From Eubacterium sp. (lineage in GTDB: Bacteria > Bacillota > Clostridia > Lachnospirales > Lachnospiraceae), in the NCBI GenBank assembly GCA_017430325.1, contig JAFRNE010000039.1, positions 1 to 64,000 on the forward strand: a stretch of DNA of 64,000 nucleotides, read 5' to 3'. The translations under genes and the position numbers were made by a program. The first letter of the stretch is position 1. Each line of letters opens with the position of its first letter. Shown here one piece after another: positions 1-7,181 of this stretch. A model generated the notes under the pieces. That model was not told where the DNA came from. It saw only the letters and a list, made by a program, of their open reading frames with translations, and did no database searches.

Positions 1-24
1 AAGACAAGAAAGAAGGACATTATT

Positions 25-864
25 ATGAAGAAGAGATTAAAGGCATTATTATTAGCAGGTGTGTTAGTTGTATCAGCTTTCACAGGCTGCGGTAAGAAGG
101 AAGATAAAAAGGCAGACGCAAGCGGATCAAAGGTTACAAAGATAACAATAGCCGCATCACCTACACCACATGCAGAAATACTTGAGAAGGTTAAGCCTAT
201 CCTAAAGGAGCAGGGTTACGATCTTGAGATCAAGATATTTGAAGATTACGTACTTCCAATGACAGTTGTTGAATCAGGCGAGATCGATGCAAACTATGCA
301 GTACACGTACCTTACCTTGAGTCATTCAACGAAGAGCAGGGCACACACCTTGCAAATGCAGGCGGAATCCACTACGAGCCATTCGGAATCTATCCTGGCA
401 AGAAGAAGGACCTTGCTGATATTGCTAAGGGCGATACGATCGCAGTTCCAAATGATACAACAAACGAAGCAAGAGCACTTCTCCTCCTTCAGGACAATGG
501 CATCATTACACTTAAAGAGGGTGCAGGACTTACAGCTACAGTTAATGACATCGTTGACAACCCATACGACATCAAGATCCAGGAGCTTGAAGCAGCTCAG
601 GTTGCAAGAGTAAGAAGCGAGGTTGCATTTGTTGTCCTCAACGGTAACTACGCTCTTGAAGCAGGACTTTCAGTTGGCAAGGATTCTATCGCATATGAGA
701 AGAGTGATTCTGAGGCAGCAAAGACCTACGTAAATATCATCGCTGTTAAGGCCGGCCATGAGGAAGACGAAGCAATCCAGGCACTTGTTAAGGCACTTCA
801 GTCACAGGAGATCAAGGATTATATCAATGAGACCTATGATGGTGCAGTAGTTCCATTTGAATAA
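25..864 (+). CDS. metQ: MetQ/NlpA-family methionine-binding lipoprotein
   Basis: Extracellular substrate-binding lipoprotein of a methionine-type ABC importer (MetNIQ family). Residues 1-22 form a signal peptide ending in a lipobox (FTGC), followed by a charged Lys/Asp linker. The mature part starts with ITIAASPTPHAEIL and carries the NlpA-family segments around residues 70-110 (VESGEIDANYAVHVPYLESF) and 140-150 (VPNDTTNEARALLLL). Length (279 residues) is normal for the family. The partner ATPase and permease would be expected just upstream, outside the window; a hairpin terminator follows, so this is probably the last gene of its operon. Substrate could be D/L-methionine or a related amino acid; the sequence alone does not decide. 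Confidence 0.9.
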   Translation: MKKRLKALLLAGVLVVSAFTGCGKKEDKKADASGSKVTKITIAASPTPHAEILEKVKPILKEQGYDLEIKIFEDYVLPMTVVESGEIDANYAVHVPYLESFNEEQGTHLANAGGIHYEPFGIYPGKKKDLADIAKGDTIAVPNDTTNEARALLLLQDNGIITLKEGAGLTATVNDIVDNPYDIKIQELEAAQVARVRSEVAFVVLNGNYALEAGLSVGKDSIAYEKSDSEAAKTYVNIIAVKAGHEEDEAIQALVKALQSQEIKDYINETYDGAVVPFE

Positions 865-882
865 AATATAATGGCTAGAGAA

Positions 883-913
883 CCCTCTTTACCGAAAGGT
901 AAGGAGGGCTTTT
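883..913 (+). terminator. Intrinsic terminator after metQ
   Basis: Eleven-base-pair stem (883-893 with 898-908, one G-T pair) closed by a GAAA tetraloop and followed by CTTTT. It ends the metQ transcription unit. Confidence 0.85.
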
Positions 914-954
914 GCTGTTATATTGATATTTTCTCAGCGGCGGAAACAGTCGTA

Positions 955-983
955 TTGTATAAGTTGTCGGGATGACATATAAT
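955..983 (+). promoter_or_regulatory. Sigma-A-type promoter for the peroxiredoxin gene
   Basis: TTGTAT at 955-960, a 17-base spacer and a perfect TATAAT at 978-983. The start codon lies about 60 bases downstream, after a good AAGGAGGT ribosome binding site at 1033-1040. Confidence 0.75.
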
Positions 984-1046
984 AAGGGCATGATCAGAAT
1001 TAAGAATAAAAAGTAAGAGAGTGATCAGGATTAAGGAGGTCTGACA

Positions 1047-1730
1047 ATGGATACTAAAAATATAACAGAAGACAGAATACCGATGCCTATGATCGGTGAC
1101 AGTGCACCACAGTTCAAGGCGATGACAACTAAGGGTAAGGTGAATTTCCCTGAGGATTATAAGGGTTCGTGGGTAGTGCTTTTCTCACATCCTGCAGACT
1201 TCACACCGGTCTGTACAACAGAGTTTATCGGTTTTACAAAACTTGCTCCTGAGTTTGAAAAGTTAAATACCAAGCTTCTCGGACTTTCCATCGACTCGCT
1301 CCATTCTCATCTTGCATGGGCTAAGAGCATCGAAAATATAGATCTTTACGGAGAGGGAAAGGTTGAGGTTTCCTTCCCGATAATAGCAGATATAAGCATG
1401 AATGTCGCAAAGAAATACGGTATGCTTCAGACAGTTGCAAATACCCAGACGATCCGTGCGGTATTTATCATTGATGACAAGGGGATAATACGTACGATAC
1501 TTTACTATCCGATGAGCACCGGCAGAAATCTTCCGGAAATACTTCGTATCATCAGATCACTTCAGCTGCATGACGCAGAAAATGTAAGTACTCCTGCAGA
1601 CTGGAATCCGGGAGACGATGTTGTTCTCGGCGCACCGCTTACACTTGATGAATCAGATGCGAGAATGAAAAGTTCAGATCCAAGCCTTGTAAATTACGAC
1701 TGGTATCTGACGATGAAGAAGCAGCAGTAG
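1047..1730 (+). CDS. 1-Cys peroxiredoxin (Prx6-type)
   Basis: Thiol peroxidase that reduces peroxides in the cytoplasm. The peroxidatic motif is complete (HPADFTPVCTTE, about residues 48-59). The protein contains only this one cysteine, so no resolving cysteine exists and a 1-Cys mechanism needing an outside thiol is expected. The C-terminal dimerisation extension (about residues 155-227, with WNPGDDV and NYDWYLTMKK) and the 227-residue length fit the Prx6/archaeal-type group rather than AhpC. It has its own promoter and strong ribosome binding site and appears to be monocistronic. Confidence 0.92.
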   Translation: MDTKNITEDRIPMPMIGDSAPQFKAMTTKGKVNFPEDYKGSWVVLFSHPADFTPVCTTEFIGFTKLAPEFEKLNTKLLGLSIDSLHSHLAWAKSIENIDLYGEGKVEVSFPIIADISMNVAKKYGMLQTVANTQTIRAVFIIDDKGIIRTILYYPMSTGRNLPEILRIIRSLQLHDAENVSTPADWNPGDDVVLGAPLTLDESDARMKSSDPSLVNYDWYLTMKKQQ

Positions 1731-1801
1731 ATAATTATAAATCTGGCGGCTGAATTGACTCAAATAGTTAATGAAAAAAGAAACAGATGGAGACGATAAG
1801 A

Positions 1802-2734
1802 GTGAAAAAGAGAATGACTAAAGCAGCGGCGTTTGCTGTTGCAATGGCACTTTGTTTTGCGGGTTGCGGATCTTCCAGGGATAAGAAGGACAAGAAGACG
1901 GACGTGACAACGCAGGCGACAACTGAGGCGTCGGCGGAAGTGACAAGTGAGAATACAGAAGATACAACAGCAACCGGTGAGACAGCAACTGTAGCAACGA
2001 CAGAGAATACCACAGAAGCAACGACAGAGACTCCGACCGAGGCGTCAAGCGATGATGTCGTAGAAATAACAACCGAGATTTCTGAGGATGGATATGTGTT
2101 ATCGAATGATCCGTCAGATTTCGTGCTTCTCGCTGAGGCAGTTCCGGATGCGATCCTTGAGATCAGATATTATTCGACCTACAATTTTGTCGGGGACAGA
2201 ATAGACGGTTATGAGGAGCCTGTGGCATTGCTCACCAAGGAGGCAGCGGCTGCACTTCGTGCAGTTAGTGATGACCTGAAGGAAAAGGGCTACAGACTGA
2301 AAATATTTGATGCATACAGACCACAGATGGCTGTTACCAATTTTGTCAGATGGGCTGAGGACACCGATGATACAAGGATGAAGGAGTATTTCTATCCTGA
2401 ACTGGATAAGTCGGTGCTCTTTGATCAGGGCTATATCGCGCTGCATTCCGGACACAGCAGAGGAAGTACGGTGGATCTTACACTTTTCGATATGAAGACC
2501 GAGAAGGAAGTGGATATGGGCGGAACCTTCGATTATTTCGGAGAGCTTTCGCATCCGGATTATACCGATATCACAGAGGAACAGTACGCAAACCGAATGA
2601 TACTCAGGGAGGCTATGATGGCGCATGGCTTCAGACCGCTGGAGGAGGAATGGTGGCATTTCACTCTTGATGAAGAGCCGTATCCGGAAACTTACTTTAC
2701 CTTCCCTGTAAGCGAGGATTCGCTGGAGGATTAG
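1802..2734 (+). CDS. VanX/DdpX-like D-Ala-D-Ala dipeptidase lipoprotein
   Basis: Zinc D,D-dipeptidase of the VanX family, anchored outside the membrane. After a signal peptide with lipobox (CFAGC) comes a roughly 70-residue Thr/Glu/Ala-rich linker and then the catalytic domain with DAYRP, the zinc motif SGHSRGSTVDL, and the C-terminal EEWWHF carrying the catalytic Glu and the last zinc His. A GTG start at 1802 is chosen because GGAG lies nine bases upstream; ATG at 1787 would add five residues and overlap that site. No vanH or vanA genes are nearby, and vancomycin-resistance VanX is cytoplasmic, so a role in cell-wall turnover or scavenging D-Ala dipeptides is more likely than resistance (inference). 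Confidence 0.85.
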   Translation: MKKRMTKAAAFAVAMALCFAGCGSSRDKKDKKTDVTTQATTEASAEVTSENTEDTTATGETATVATTENTTEATTETPTEASSDDVVEITTEISEDGYVLSNDPSDFVLLAEAVPDAILEIRYYSTYNFVGDRIDGYEEPVALLTKEAAAALRAVSDDLKEKGYRLKIFDAYRPQMAVTNFVRWAEDTDDTRMKEYFYPELDKSVLFDQGYIALHSGHSRGSTVDLTLFDMKTEKEVDMGGTFDYFGELSHPDYTDITEEQYANRMILREAMMAHGFRPLEEEWWHFTLDEEPYPETYFTFPVSEDSLED

Positions 2735-2788
2735 TATAGCGCATCAGTCGATTTATTTTGCAACAGCTGTAATAGAAAGAAGACAAAT

Positions 2789-3262
2789 ATGACAGAGATA
2801 GACAGATTAAAGGAATTAGTTGAGAAGCTTCGTGCTGAAGATGGATGTCCGTGGGATAAGGTTCAGACACATTCGAGCCTCAAACCGACAGTTATCGAGG
2901 AGGCTGCGGAGGTCATCTGCGGGATAAATATTCTGGAAGAAAAGAAGGATCCGGAGAATCTTAAGGAAGAACTGGGAGACCTTCTTCTGCAGGTAATGTT
3001 CCACTGCGTGATAGCTGAGGAGGAAGGACATTTTACATTTGATGATGTGGCGAAGGTGGTTTCTGATAAGATGATCAGACGTCATCCACATGTATTTTCG
3101 GGCGTGGAGTTCACTTCGGATGAAGAGCGTCATAAGTCCTGGGAGGAAATAAAGAAGTCCGAGAAGGAAGGTAAGGAATGGCAGGAACCATATCTTGCTG
3201 AAGCGATGAACGAAGCCGGTGAGCTAATCGAGGTCGCTAAGAAGAGAAAGGGTTATATTTAG
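2789..3262 (+). CDS. mazG: MazG-family nucleoside triphosphate pyrophosphohydrolase
   Basis: Hydrolyses NTPs/dNTPs to the monophosphate and pyrophosphate (house-cleaning, or lowering of alarmone pools). The MazG core is clear: CPWDKVQTHSSL near residue 21, the metal-binding EEAAEV helix near residue 38, and EELGDLLLQVMFH near residue 60. At 157 residues it holds a single MazG domain with a short tail, smaller than the two-domain E. coli protein (about 263 residues). It lies 54 bases after the dipeptidase gene and ends at a strong terminator. The ribosome binding site is weak. Confidence 0.88.
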   Translation: MTEIDRLKELVEKLRAEDGCPWDKVQTHSSLKPTVIEEAAEVICGINILEEKKDPENLKEELGDLLLQVMFHCVIAEEEGHFTFDDVAKVVSDKMIRRHPHVFSGVEFTSDEERHKSWEEIKKSEKEGKEWQEPYLAEAMNEAGELIEVAKKRKGYI

Positions 3263-3282
3263 ATAACTGAATGAAATATGGT

Positions 3283-3328
3283 AAGTCCCACAGACCTTGA
3301 TATATGAAGAGGCTTGTGGGACTTTTTA
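3283..3328 (+). terminator. Intrinsic terminator after mazG
   Basis: Perfect nine-base stem (3283-3291 with 3316-3324, AAGTCCCAC / GTGGGACTT) with partial extension into the loop, followed by a T run. Confidence 0.8.
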
Positions 3329-3377
3329 AATTCTGAAATATGATTAGAGCACGGGAAAAAAACTTAAAAAAAAGCTC

Positions 3378-3406
3378 TTGACATATAATCAAAATGATAA
3401 TATGAT
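3378..3406 (+). promoter_or_regulatory. Strong consensus promoter of the small protein/vWA/PurA-like operon
   Basis: Perfect TTGACA (3378-3383), 17-base spacer, TATGAT (3401-3406). The surrounding DNA repeats GATAATATGAT/GATAATATCAT/ATGATAATA motifs up to 3442, which could be an operator; they resemble Fur-type GATAAT arrays only loosely, so no regulator is assigned. Confidence 0.85.
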
Positions 3407-3457
3407 ATAGCCACAACAACAGATAATATCATAATGATAATAAGAAGAGAATATCAC

Positions 3458-3898
3458 ATGATCAAATGTGAAGGATGGCCCACCTGCAATTATAGATATT
3501 ATCATTGTGATAAGAAGAAAGGAGATATCATCCTTGCAAACGGAAGACCGAGATGCGTAGTAGAGGCTCAGGAGGATAAGATCACCGTTATCAATTACGA
3601 GGATTCAAGCATCGAGCAGCTGCTTCCGGAAAGATATCTATTTATGGGAAATACTTATTTCTACGGAAAGATAGTTTCTATGTTCGGGCAGAATCTGAAG
3701 AATAAGAATGGCTCAGAAAAGATGCTGAAATATATGATGCTCAGCGAGATGATGAAGGGCCAGGGTAATAATTCACAGGCATTTGGAGGGATGAACGGAC
3801 TGCTTGTGCTGATGTTCCTGGGGAAGAATTCTGAGGGAATATTTGACGGATTGTACGACGGAATATTCGATAACGATGAAGCAGAGGGTGATGATTAA
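3458..3898 (+). CDS. Small Cys-containing protein of unknown function, first gene of vWA/PurA-like operon
   Basis: I do not recognise the family. The protein (146 residues from ATG 3458) starts with a Cys-rich segment, MIKCEGWPTCNYRYYHCD, with C at residues 4, 10 and 17 and another Cys near residue 34, suggesting metal binding. The middle is beta-rich (GDIILANGRPRCVVEAQED) and the end is Met-rich, then Gly-rich with a hydrophobic stretch (GMNGLLVLMFLG) and an acidic tail. ATG 3434 would add eight residues but has no ribosome binding site; 3458 has a purine-rich AGAAGAGA upstream. It lies 24 bases before the vWA gene and is surely co-transcribed with it. Confidence 0.75.
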   Translation: MIKCEGWPTCNYRYYHCDKKKGDIILANGRPRCVVEAQEDKITVINYEDSSIEQLLPERYLFMGNTYFYGKIVSMFGQNLKNKNGSEKMLKYMMLSEMMKGQGNNSQAFGGMNGLLVLMFLGKNSEGIFDGLYDGIFDNDEAEGDD

Positions 3899-3922
3899 TG
3901 ATAAACAGAAAGGAGAATGACT

Positions 3923-4789
3923 ATGGGTAGCGGAGTATGGAGAGAAGATTCATTCAGATTTTATTCAAAGAGAGTAGGCAGGACAGTGGATTCAAGCGGC
4001 AGGCTTGCGGGAAATATGAGTAATCAGGAGATGTTCGCAGCGAGAACTCTTGATCCGATACTCGATCCGAAGGATGTGCTCAGAGAATGCTGCGATTCAA
4101 AGGAACATCCAAATACAGTTCCGGTAATACTTGCACTCGATGTAACAGGTTCTATGGGACAGGCTGCTGTTGAGGTCGCCAAAGAATTAAATATCATCAT
4201 GACAAAACTTTACAACAAGGTAAAGGATGTTGAGTTCATGATCATGGGTATCGGAGATTTCGCTTACGACAGATATCCGCTTCAGGTATCTCAGTTTGAA
4301 TCTGATATCAGAATAGCTGAGCAGCTGGACAAAGTGTATTTTGAATTCGGCGGCGGTGGAAATGGTTTTGAATCATATACTGCAGCATGGTATTTTGGGC
4401 TGAATCACATCAGGCTTGATGCCTGGAACAGAGGTAAGAAGGGACTTGTCATCACAATGGGTGATGAGGGTTTCAATCCATATCTTCCGGCTGCTCGGGT
4501 GGCAGAAGTTATGGGCAGACCGGTTGATGAGGACATTGATTCTATGGCACTCTACGGTGTGGCACTTCAGAAATACGATATCTTCCACCTCTTTGTGAAT
4601 CACGGATATTACAGAAATGAAGGCTATATCAATTCATGGAAAAGCGTTCTTGATGGGGAGCACTTCAAGGTGGTCAAGATCGAGAATATCTGCGATACGA
4701 TCGTGGATATCGTTAAGACCCACGCAGGTAAAGCTGCAGAGAATAATGACAAGATTATCTTCCCGAAGGCGGTTGGGATCAGCTGGTAA
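3923..4789 (+). CDS. von Willebrand factor A (vWA) domain protein
   Basis: Cytoplasmic vWA-fold protein, 288 residues, no signal peptide or membrane segment. The metal-ion-dependent adhesion site is intact: ALDVTGSMG (DxTxS form) near residue 74, and later GIGDFAYDRYP and VITMGDEGFN supply the other metal ligands. The N-terminal 60 residues and the C-terminal 60 are not recognisable domains. ATG 3923 is chosen over 3917 because AGGAG sits seven bases before 3923 but only one or two before 3917. It is the middle gene of a three-gene operon with a Cys-rich protein and a PurA paralog. vWA proteins usually act as scaffolds or with AAA/MoxR partners; none is present here, so its partner may be one of its operon neighbours (inference). 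Confidence 0.85.
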   Translation: MGSGVWREDSFRFYSKRVGRTVDSSGRLAGNMSNQEMFAARTLDPILDPKDVLRECCDSKEHPNTVPVILALDVTGSMGQAAVEVAKELNIIMTKLYNKVKDVEFMIMGIGDFAYDRYPLQVSQFESDIRIAEQLDKVYFEFGGGGNGFESYTAAWYFGLNHIRLDAWNRGKKGLVITMGDEGFNPYLPAARVAEVMGRPVDEDIDSMALYGVALQKYDIFHLFVNHGYYRNEGYINSWKSVLDGEHFKVVKIENICDTIVDIVKTHAGKAAENNDKIIFPKAVGISW

Positions 4790-4871
4790 TATGTGGCGTA
4801 TAAAACGGTGAAAAATTTAGTGAAGGAACAGTTATCAGTCGGTGTGATAGTATCGACAGAAAGGAGAAAAT

Positions 4872-6062
4872 ATGGAAGACATCAGGGTTGTGATCGGAGC
4901 AAACTTCGGTGATGAAGGAAAAGGTTTGATGACATATCACTTTGCTGAAGAAGCAAGGAAGAATAACCGAAGCTGTCTCGTGGTCTGCAGTAATGGCGGA
5001 GCACAGCGCGGTCATACAGTCAGGGATTCAGGTGAAGTCCGACATGTATTTCATCACTTTGGTTCCGGAACCTTTGCCGGTGCAGCAACCTGTCTTCCAT
5101 ATTTCTTCATCCTGAATCCGATGCTTTTCGTGAAGGAATATTATGAATTACGAGAAGAGTTTGATAAGGTACCGCGGCTCAGGGGACGAGATATTCCGGC
5201 GGTTTATATCGATCCGGATTGTCCGGTTTCAACACCTTTTGATATGATAATGAATCAGATCCTTGAGGAAAGCCGCGGAAACGGAAGGCACGGAAGCTGC
5301 GGAATGGGTATCTGGGAGACTCTTGTCAGGGACGGTCTTCGCTGGGGTGAAATGGCAGCTATGAAGGACGAGGAGCTCTACTTTTATTTGAAGGAGGACT
5401 GCCGAGCTTATCTCAGGAAGAGGATTCTGAATAAAGGCGTGAAGAACGTCAGAGCCGAGTGGCAGGAGATTATAAATAACGATGGTCTGATCGAGCATTA
5501 TATCGAGGATTTCAGAGTGATGCAGAGTATCTGCAAGGTGGCAGACGTTCGGATATTTGACAGCTTCGACAGAGTGATCTTCGAGAATGGCCAGGGGCTT
5601 CTTCTGGATAGATGCAGGCGGGAATACGGTAACAATACAACACCGAGCAATACAGGTCTTCGTAATCCGGCGGCGTTAGTGAGGGAGTATTTGTTAGGGA
5701 AGAGCAAAAGTAAAAACAATGTTGTCGACATGGAGGTCTGCTACGTAACACGTACTTATCTGACAAGGCACGGTGCGGGGCGCTTTGATGAGGAATGTGA
5801 TAAGGAAGAGATCAATCCGGATATGGTGGATCTGACAAATGTTCCAAATCCTCATCAGGGAACTTTGAGATATGGAAAGCTTGAAAAGGCCGCATTCCTG
5901 AAAAGGATCAAGAATGATTTCGACAGCGAAAGGCTTCCGGAGAATATAAATATACGGAGGACTATTGCAGTAACACATGTAAATGAATTTGCAAACCCTC
6001 TGGGTGAAGAAGCAGACTATATTTCAAGTGAAGAAGCAGGTGATATTATCAAAAACAGGTAA
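4872..6062 (+). CDS. Divergent adenylosuccinate synthetase (PurA) paralog
   Basis: PurA-superfamily ligase, 396 residues against about 430 for housekeeping PurA. Retained: the P-loop-like GANFGDEGKG with catalytic Asp14, NGGAQRGHTV with catalytic His48, ENGQGLLLD (PurA FEGAQGTLLD), PSNTG, and TRTYLTRHGAGRF (PurA KAYSTRVGAGPF). Changed: the arginine-rich aspartate/IMP loop (TTGRRRRTGW in E. coli) reads HQGTLRYGKL, and the guanine-specifying TKLD reads THVN. So phosphoryl chemistry on an IMP-like base seems possible, but the nucleotide triphosphate and the amino acid may differ from GTP and aspartate (inference). It is the last gene of the operon starting at 3458; its stop codon lies inside a perfect terminator stem. 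Ribosome binding site AAAGGAG is good. Confidence 0.82.
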   Translation: MEDIRVVIGANFGDEGKGLMTYHFAEEARKNNRSCLVVCSNGGAQRGHTVRDSGEVRHVFHHFGSGTFAGAATCLPYFFILNPMLFVKEYYELREEFDKVPRLRGRDIPAVYIDPDCPVSTPFDMIMNQILEESRGNGRHGSCGMGIWETLVRDGLRWGEMAAMKDEELYFYLKEDCRAYLRKRILNKGVKNVRAEWQEIINNDGLIEHYIEDFRVMQSICKVADVRIFDSFDRVIFENGQGLLLDRCRREYGNNTTPSNTGLRNPAALVREYLLGKSKSKNNVVDMEVCYVTRTYLTRHGAGRFDEECDKEEINPDMVDLTNVPNPHQGTLRYGKLEKAAFLKRIKNDFDSERLPENINIRRTIAVTHVNEFANPLGEEADYISSEEAGDIIKNR

Positions 6063-6076
6063 TATCACCTGCTTTT
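6036..6076 (+). terminator. Terminator overlapping the stop codon of the PurA-like gene
   Basis: Perfect 13-base stem (6036-6048 with 6060-6072), 11-base loop and TTTT. The TAA stop codon (6060-6062) begins the 3' arm, so terminating ribosomes would cover part of the hairpin. Confidence 0.82.
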
Positions 6077-6086
6077 GAGAGTCCTG

Positions 6087-6115
6087 TTGACGGTACTTAT
6101 TATTGAAAGTATAAT
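6087..6115 (+). promoter_or_regulatory. Consensus promoter of the Nudix regulator gene
   Basis: TTGACG (6087-6092), 17-base spacer, perfect TATAAT (6110-6115). Start codon 75 bases downstream. Confidence 0.82.
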
Positions 6116-6128
6116 AAGTGGTAAGCGT

Positions 6129-6147
6129 GGTCATCGGGTTGATGACC
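6129..6147. promoter_or_regulatory. Inverted repeat just after the Nudix-gene transcription start
   Basis: GGTCATC-GGGTT-GATGACC, a perfect seven-base inverted repeat about 13 bases after the -10 box. The position suits a repressor operator, possibly for self-control by the Nudix/winged-helix protein; an RNA hairpin in the leader is the alternative. Confidence 0.5.
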
Positions 6148-6189
6148 GGATGATAAAAGGTATTTTGTAATGTTTCAAAAGGAGCTGTA

Positions 6190-7095
6190 ATGAAAAAATA
6201 TATAGTGTCCAAAGAGGAAAAAGAGTTTTTAAAGAATTACGATGATTCGAAATATGAAAAGCCGTCGCTCACCGCGGATATGGCTGTATTTGCGATATTA
6301 AAGGGCGAGGAGACAGAGGAATACAGAAAGGATCCTGAGCAGAAACTGGGAATACTTCTCATAAAAAGAGGAGGCTTTCCGTACAAGGGCTGCTGGGCGC
6401 TTCCGGGAGGTTTCAGTGCGAAGGACGAGGACCTTCAGCAGACTGCCATGAGAGAGCTGATGGAGGAGACCAGCGTTGACAATGCATATCTGGAACCCTT
6501 CGGCGTATTCAGCAAGCCGGGCAGAGATCCGAGAGGCTGGATCGTTTCCCAGGCCTTTCTTGCTCTGGTAGATGAGAATGATACTAAGATCAGTGCGGGC
6601 TCCGATGCGGGAGACGCGGCGTGGTTTAAGATAGATATCAGCAGGAAGGAACTGAAGAAGCATGTTCTGAAGACCAAGGCTGAGATCAAGACGAAATACA
6701 TGCTTCGCCTTGAACACAGCCAGACCGGCGAGGTTGTTGAGGCGGATGTTGAAGAGCTGAGGTCCTACGTTAATCATCACGAAACGGTAAGCTACAAGAT
6801 CAATGACAGCGGTATGCTTGCATTTGATCATGCGGAAATAATTGTCAGAGCTTTCATGTCGCTTCATGAAAAGGCAGCGGATGCAGGACGTATCATATTT
6901 GACCTGATGCCGGAGAAGTTTACGCTTTACAGTCTGCAGTCTGCATATGAAATAGTTCTGGGTGAGAAGCTCACAACCCCGAACTTCAGAAGAAAGATCG
7001 CACCTTACGTTATAGAGACGAATGAGACTATCACCGGAGTCGGTCATCGCCCGGCGAAACTTTTCAAGCGTAACCTGGATGCTTTTTATGAATAA
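6190..7095 (+). CDS. Nudix hydrolase with C-terminal winged helix (NrtR-like)
   Basis: Two-domain protein of 301 residues. Residues about 28-165 are a Nudix domain of the ADP-ribose type: LLIKRGGFPYKGCWALPGGF leads into a Nudix box GFSAKDEDLQQTAMRELMEE, which has all catalytic acidic residues (only the late Gly is Ser). Residues about 200-300 (MPEKFTLYSLQSAYEIVLG, then NFRRKIAPYVIETNE and HRPAKLFKR) form the winged-helix region seen in NrtR-family regulators of NAD metabolism. Because the Nudix box is near complete it may still be a hydrolase rather than only a sensor. Own promoter, AAGGAG ribosome binding site; the next gene starts 86 bases downstream. Confidence 0.86.
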   Translation: MKKYIVSKEEKEFLKNYDDSKYEKPSLTADMAVFAILKGEETEEYRKDPEQKLGILLIKRGGFPYKGCWALPGGFSAKDEDLQQTAMRELMEETSVDNAYLEPFGVFSKPGRDPRGWIVSQAFLALVDENDTKISAGSDAGDAAWFKIDISRKELKKHVLKTKAEIKTKYMLRLEHSQTGEVVEADVEELRSYVNHHETVSYKINDSGMLAFDHAEIIVRAFMSLHEKAADAGRIIFDLMPEKFTLYSLQSAYEIVLGEKLTTPNFRRKIAPYVIETNETITGVGHRPAKLFKRNLDAFYE

Positions 7096-7181
7096 TGATA
7101 GGGAATATGAGTCGAAGATAATTCTGATCGGTATACGAATGATCTGAATATTATGTGATTGAAGTGATGGAGATTAGGTAT

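Noticed and set aside
266..613. Open frame of 115 codons on the + strand inside metQ
   Set aside because: Different frame of a clear NlpA-family gene; no ribosome binding site and no domain.
1768..2072. Val/Ser- and Leu/Ser-rich frames on the minus strand
   Set aside because: Antisense of the Thr/Glu/Ala-rich linker of the dipeptidase gene; low-complexity artefact.
1802..2734. Vancomycin-resistance VanX
   Set aside because: No vanH, ligase or vanRS next to it, and the protein is an exported lipoprotein, while resistance VanX is cytoplasmic.
3391..3442. Fur box at the vWA operon promoter
   Set aside because: GATAAT units are present, but no TGATAATNATTATCA-like inverted pair; AT-rich coincidence is as likely.
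4872..6062. Phage-type PurZ (2-aminoadenylosuccinate synthetase)
   Set aside because: The Asp of GDEGKG, replaced in PurZ, is retained here, and no other Z-genome gene such as DatZ or a phage polymerase is near.
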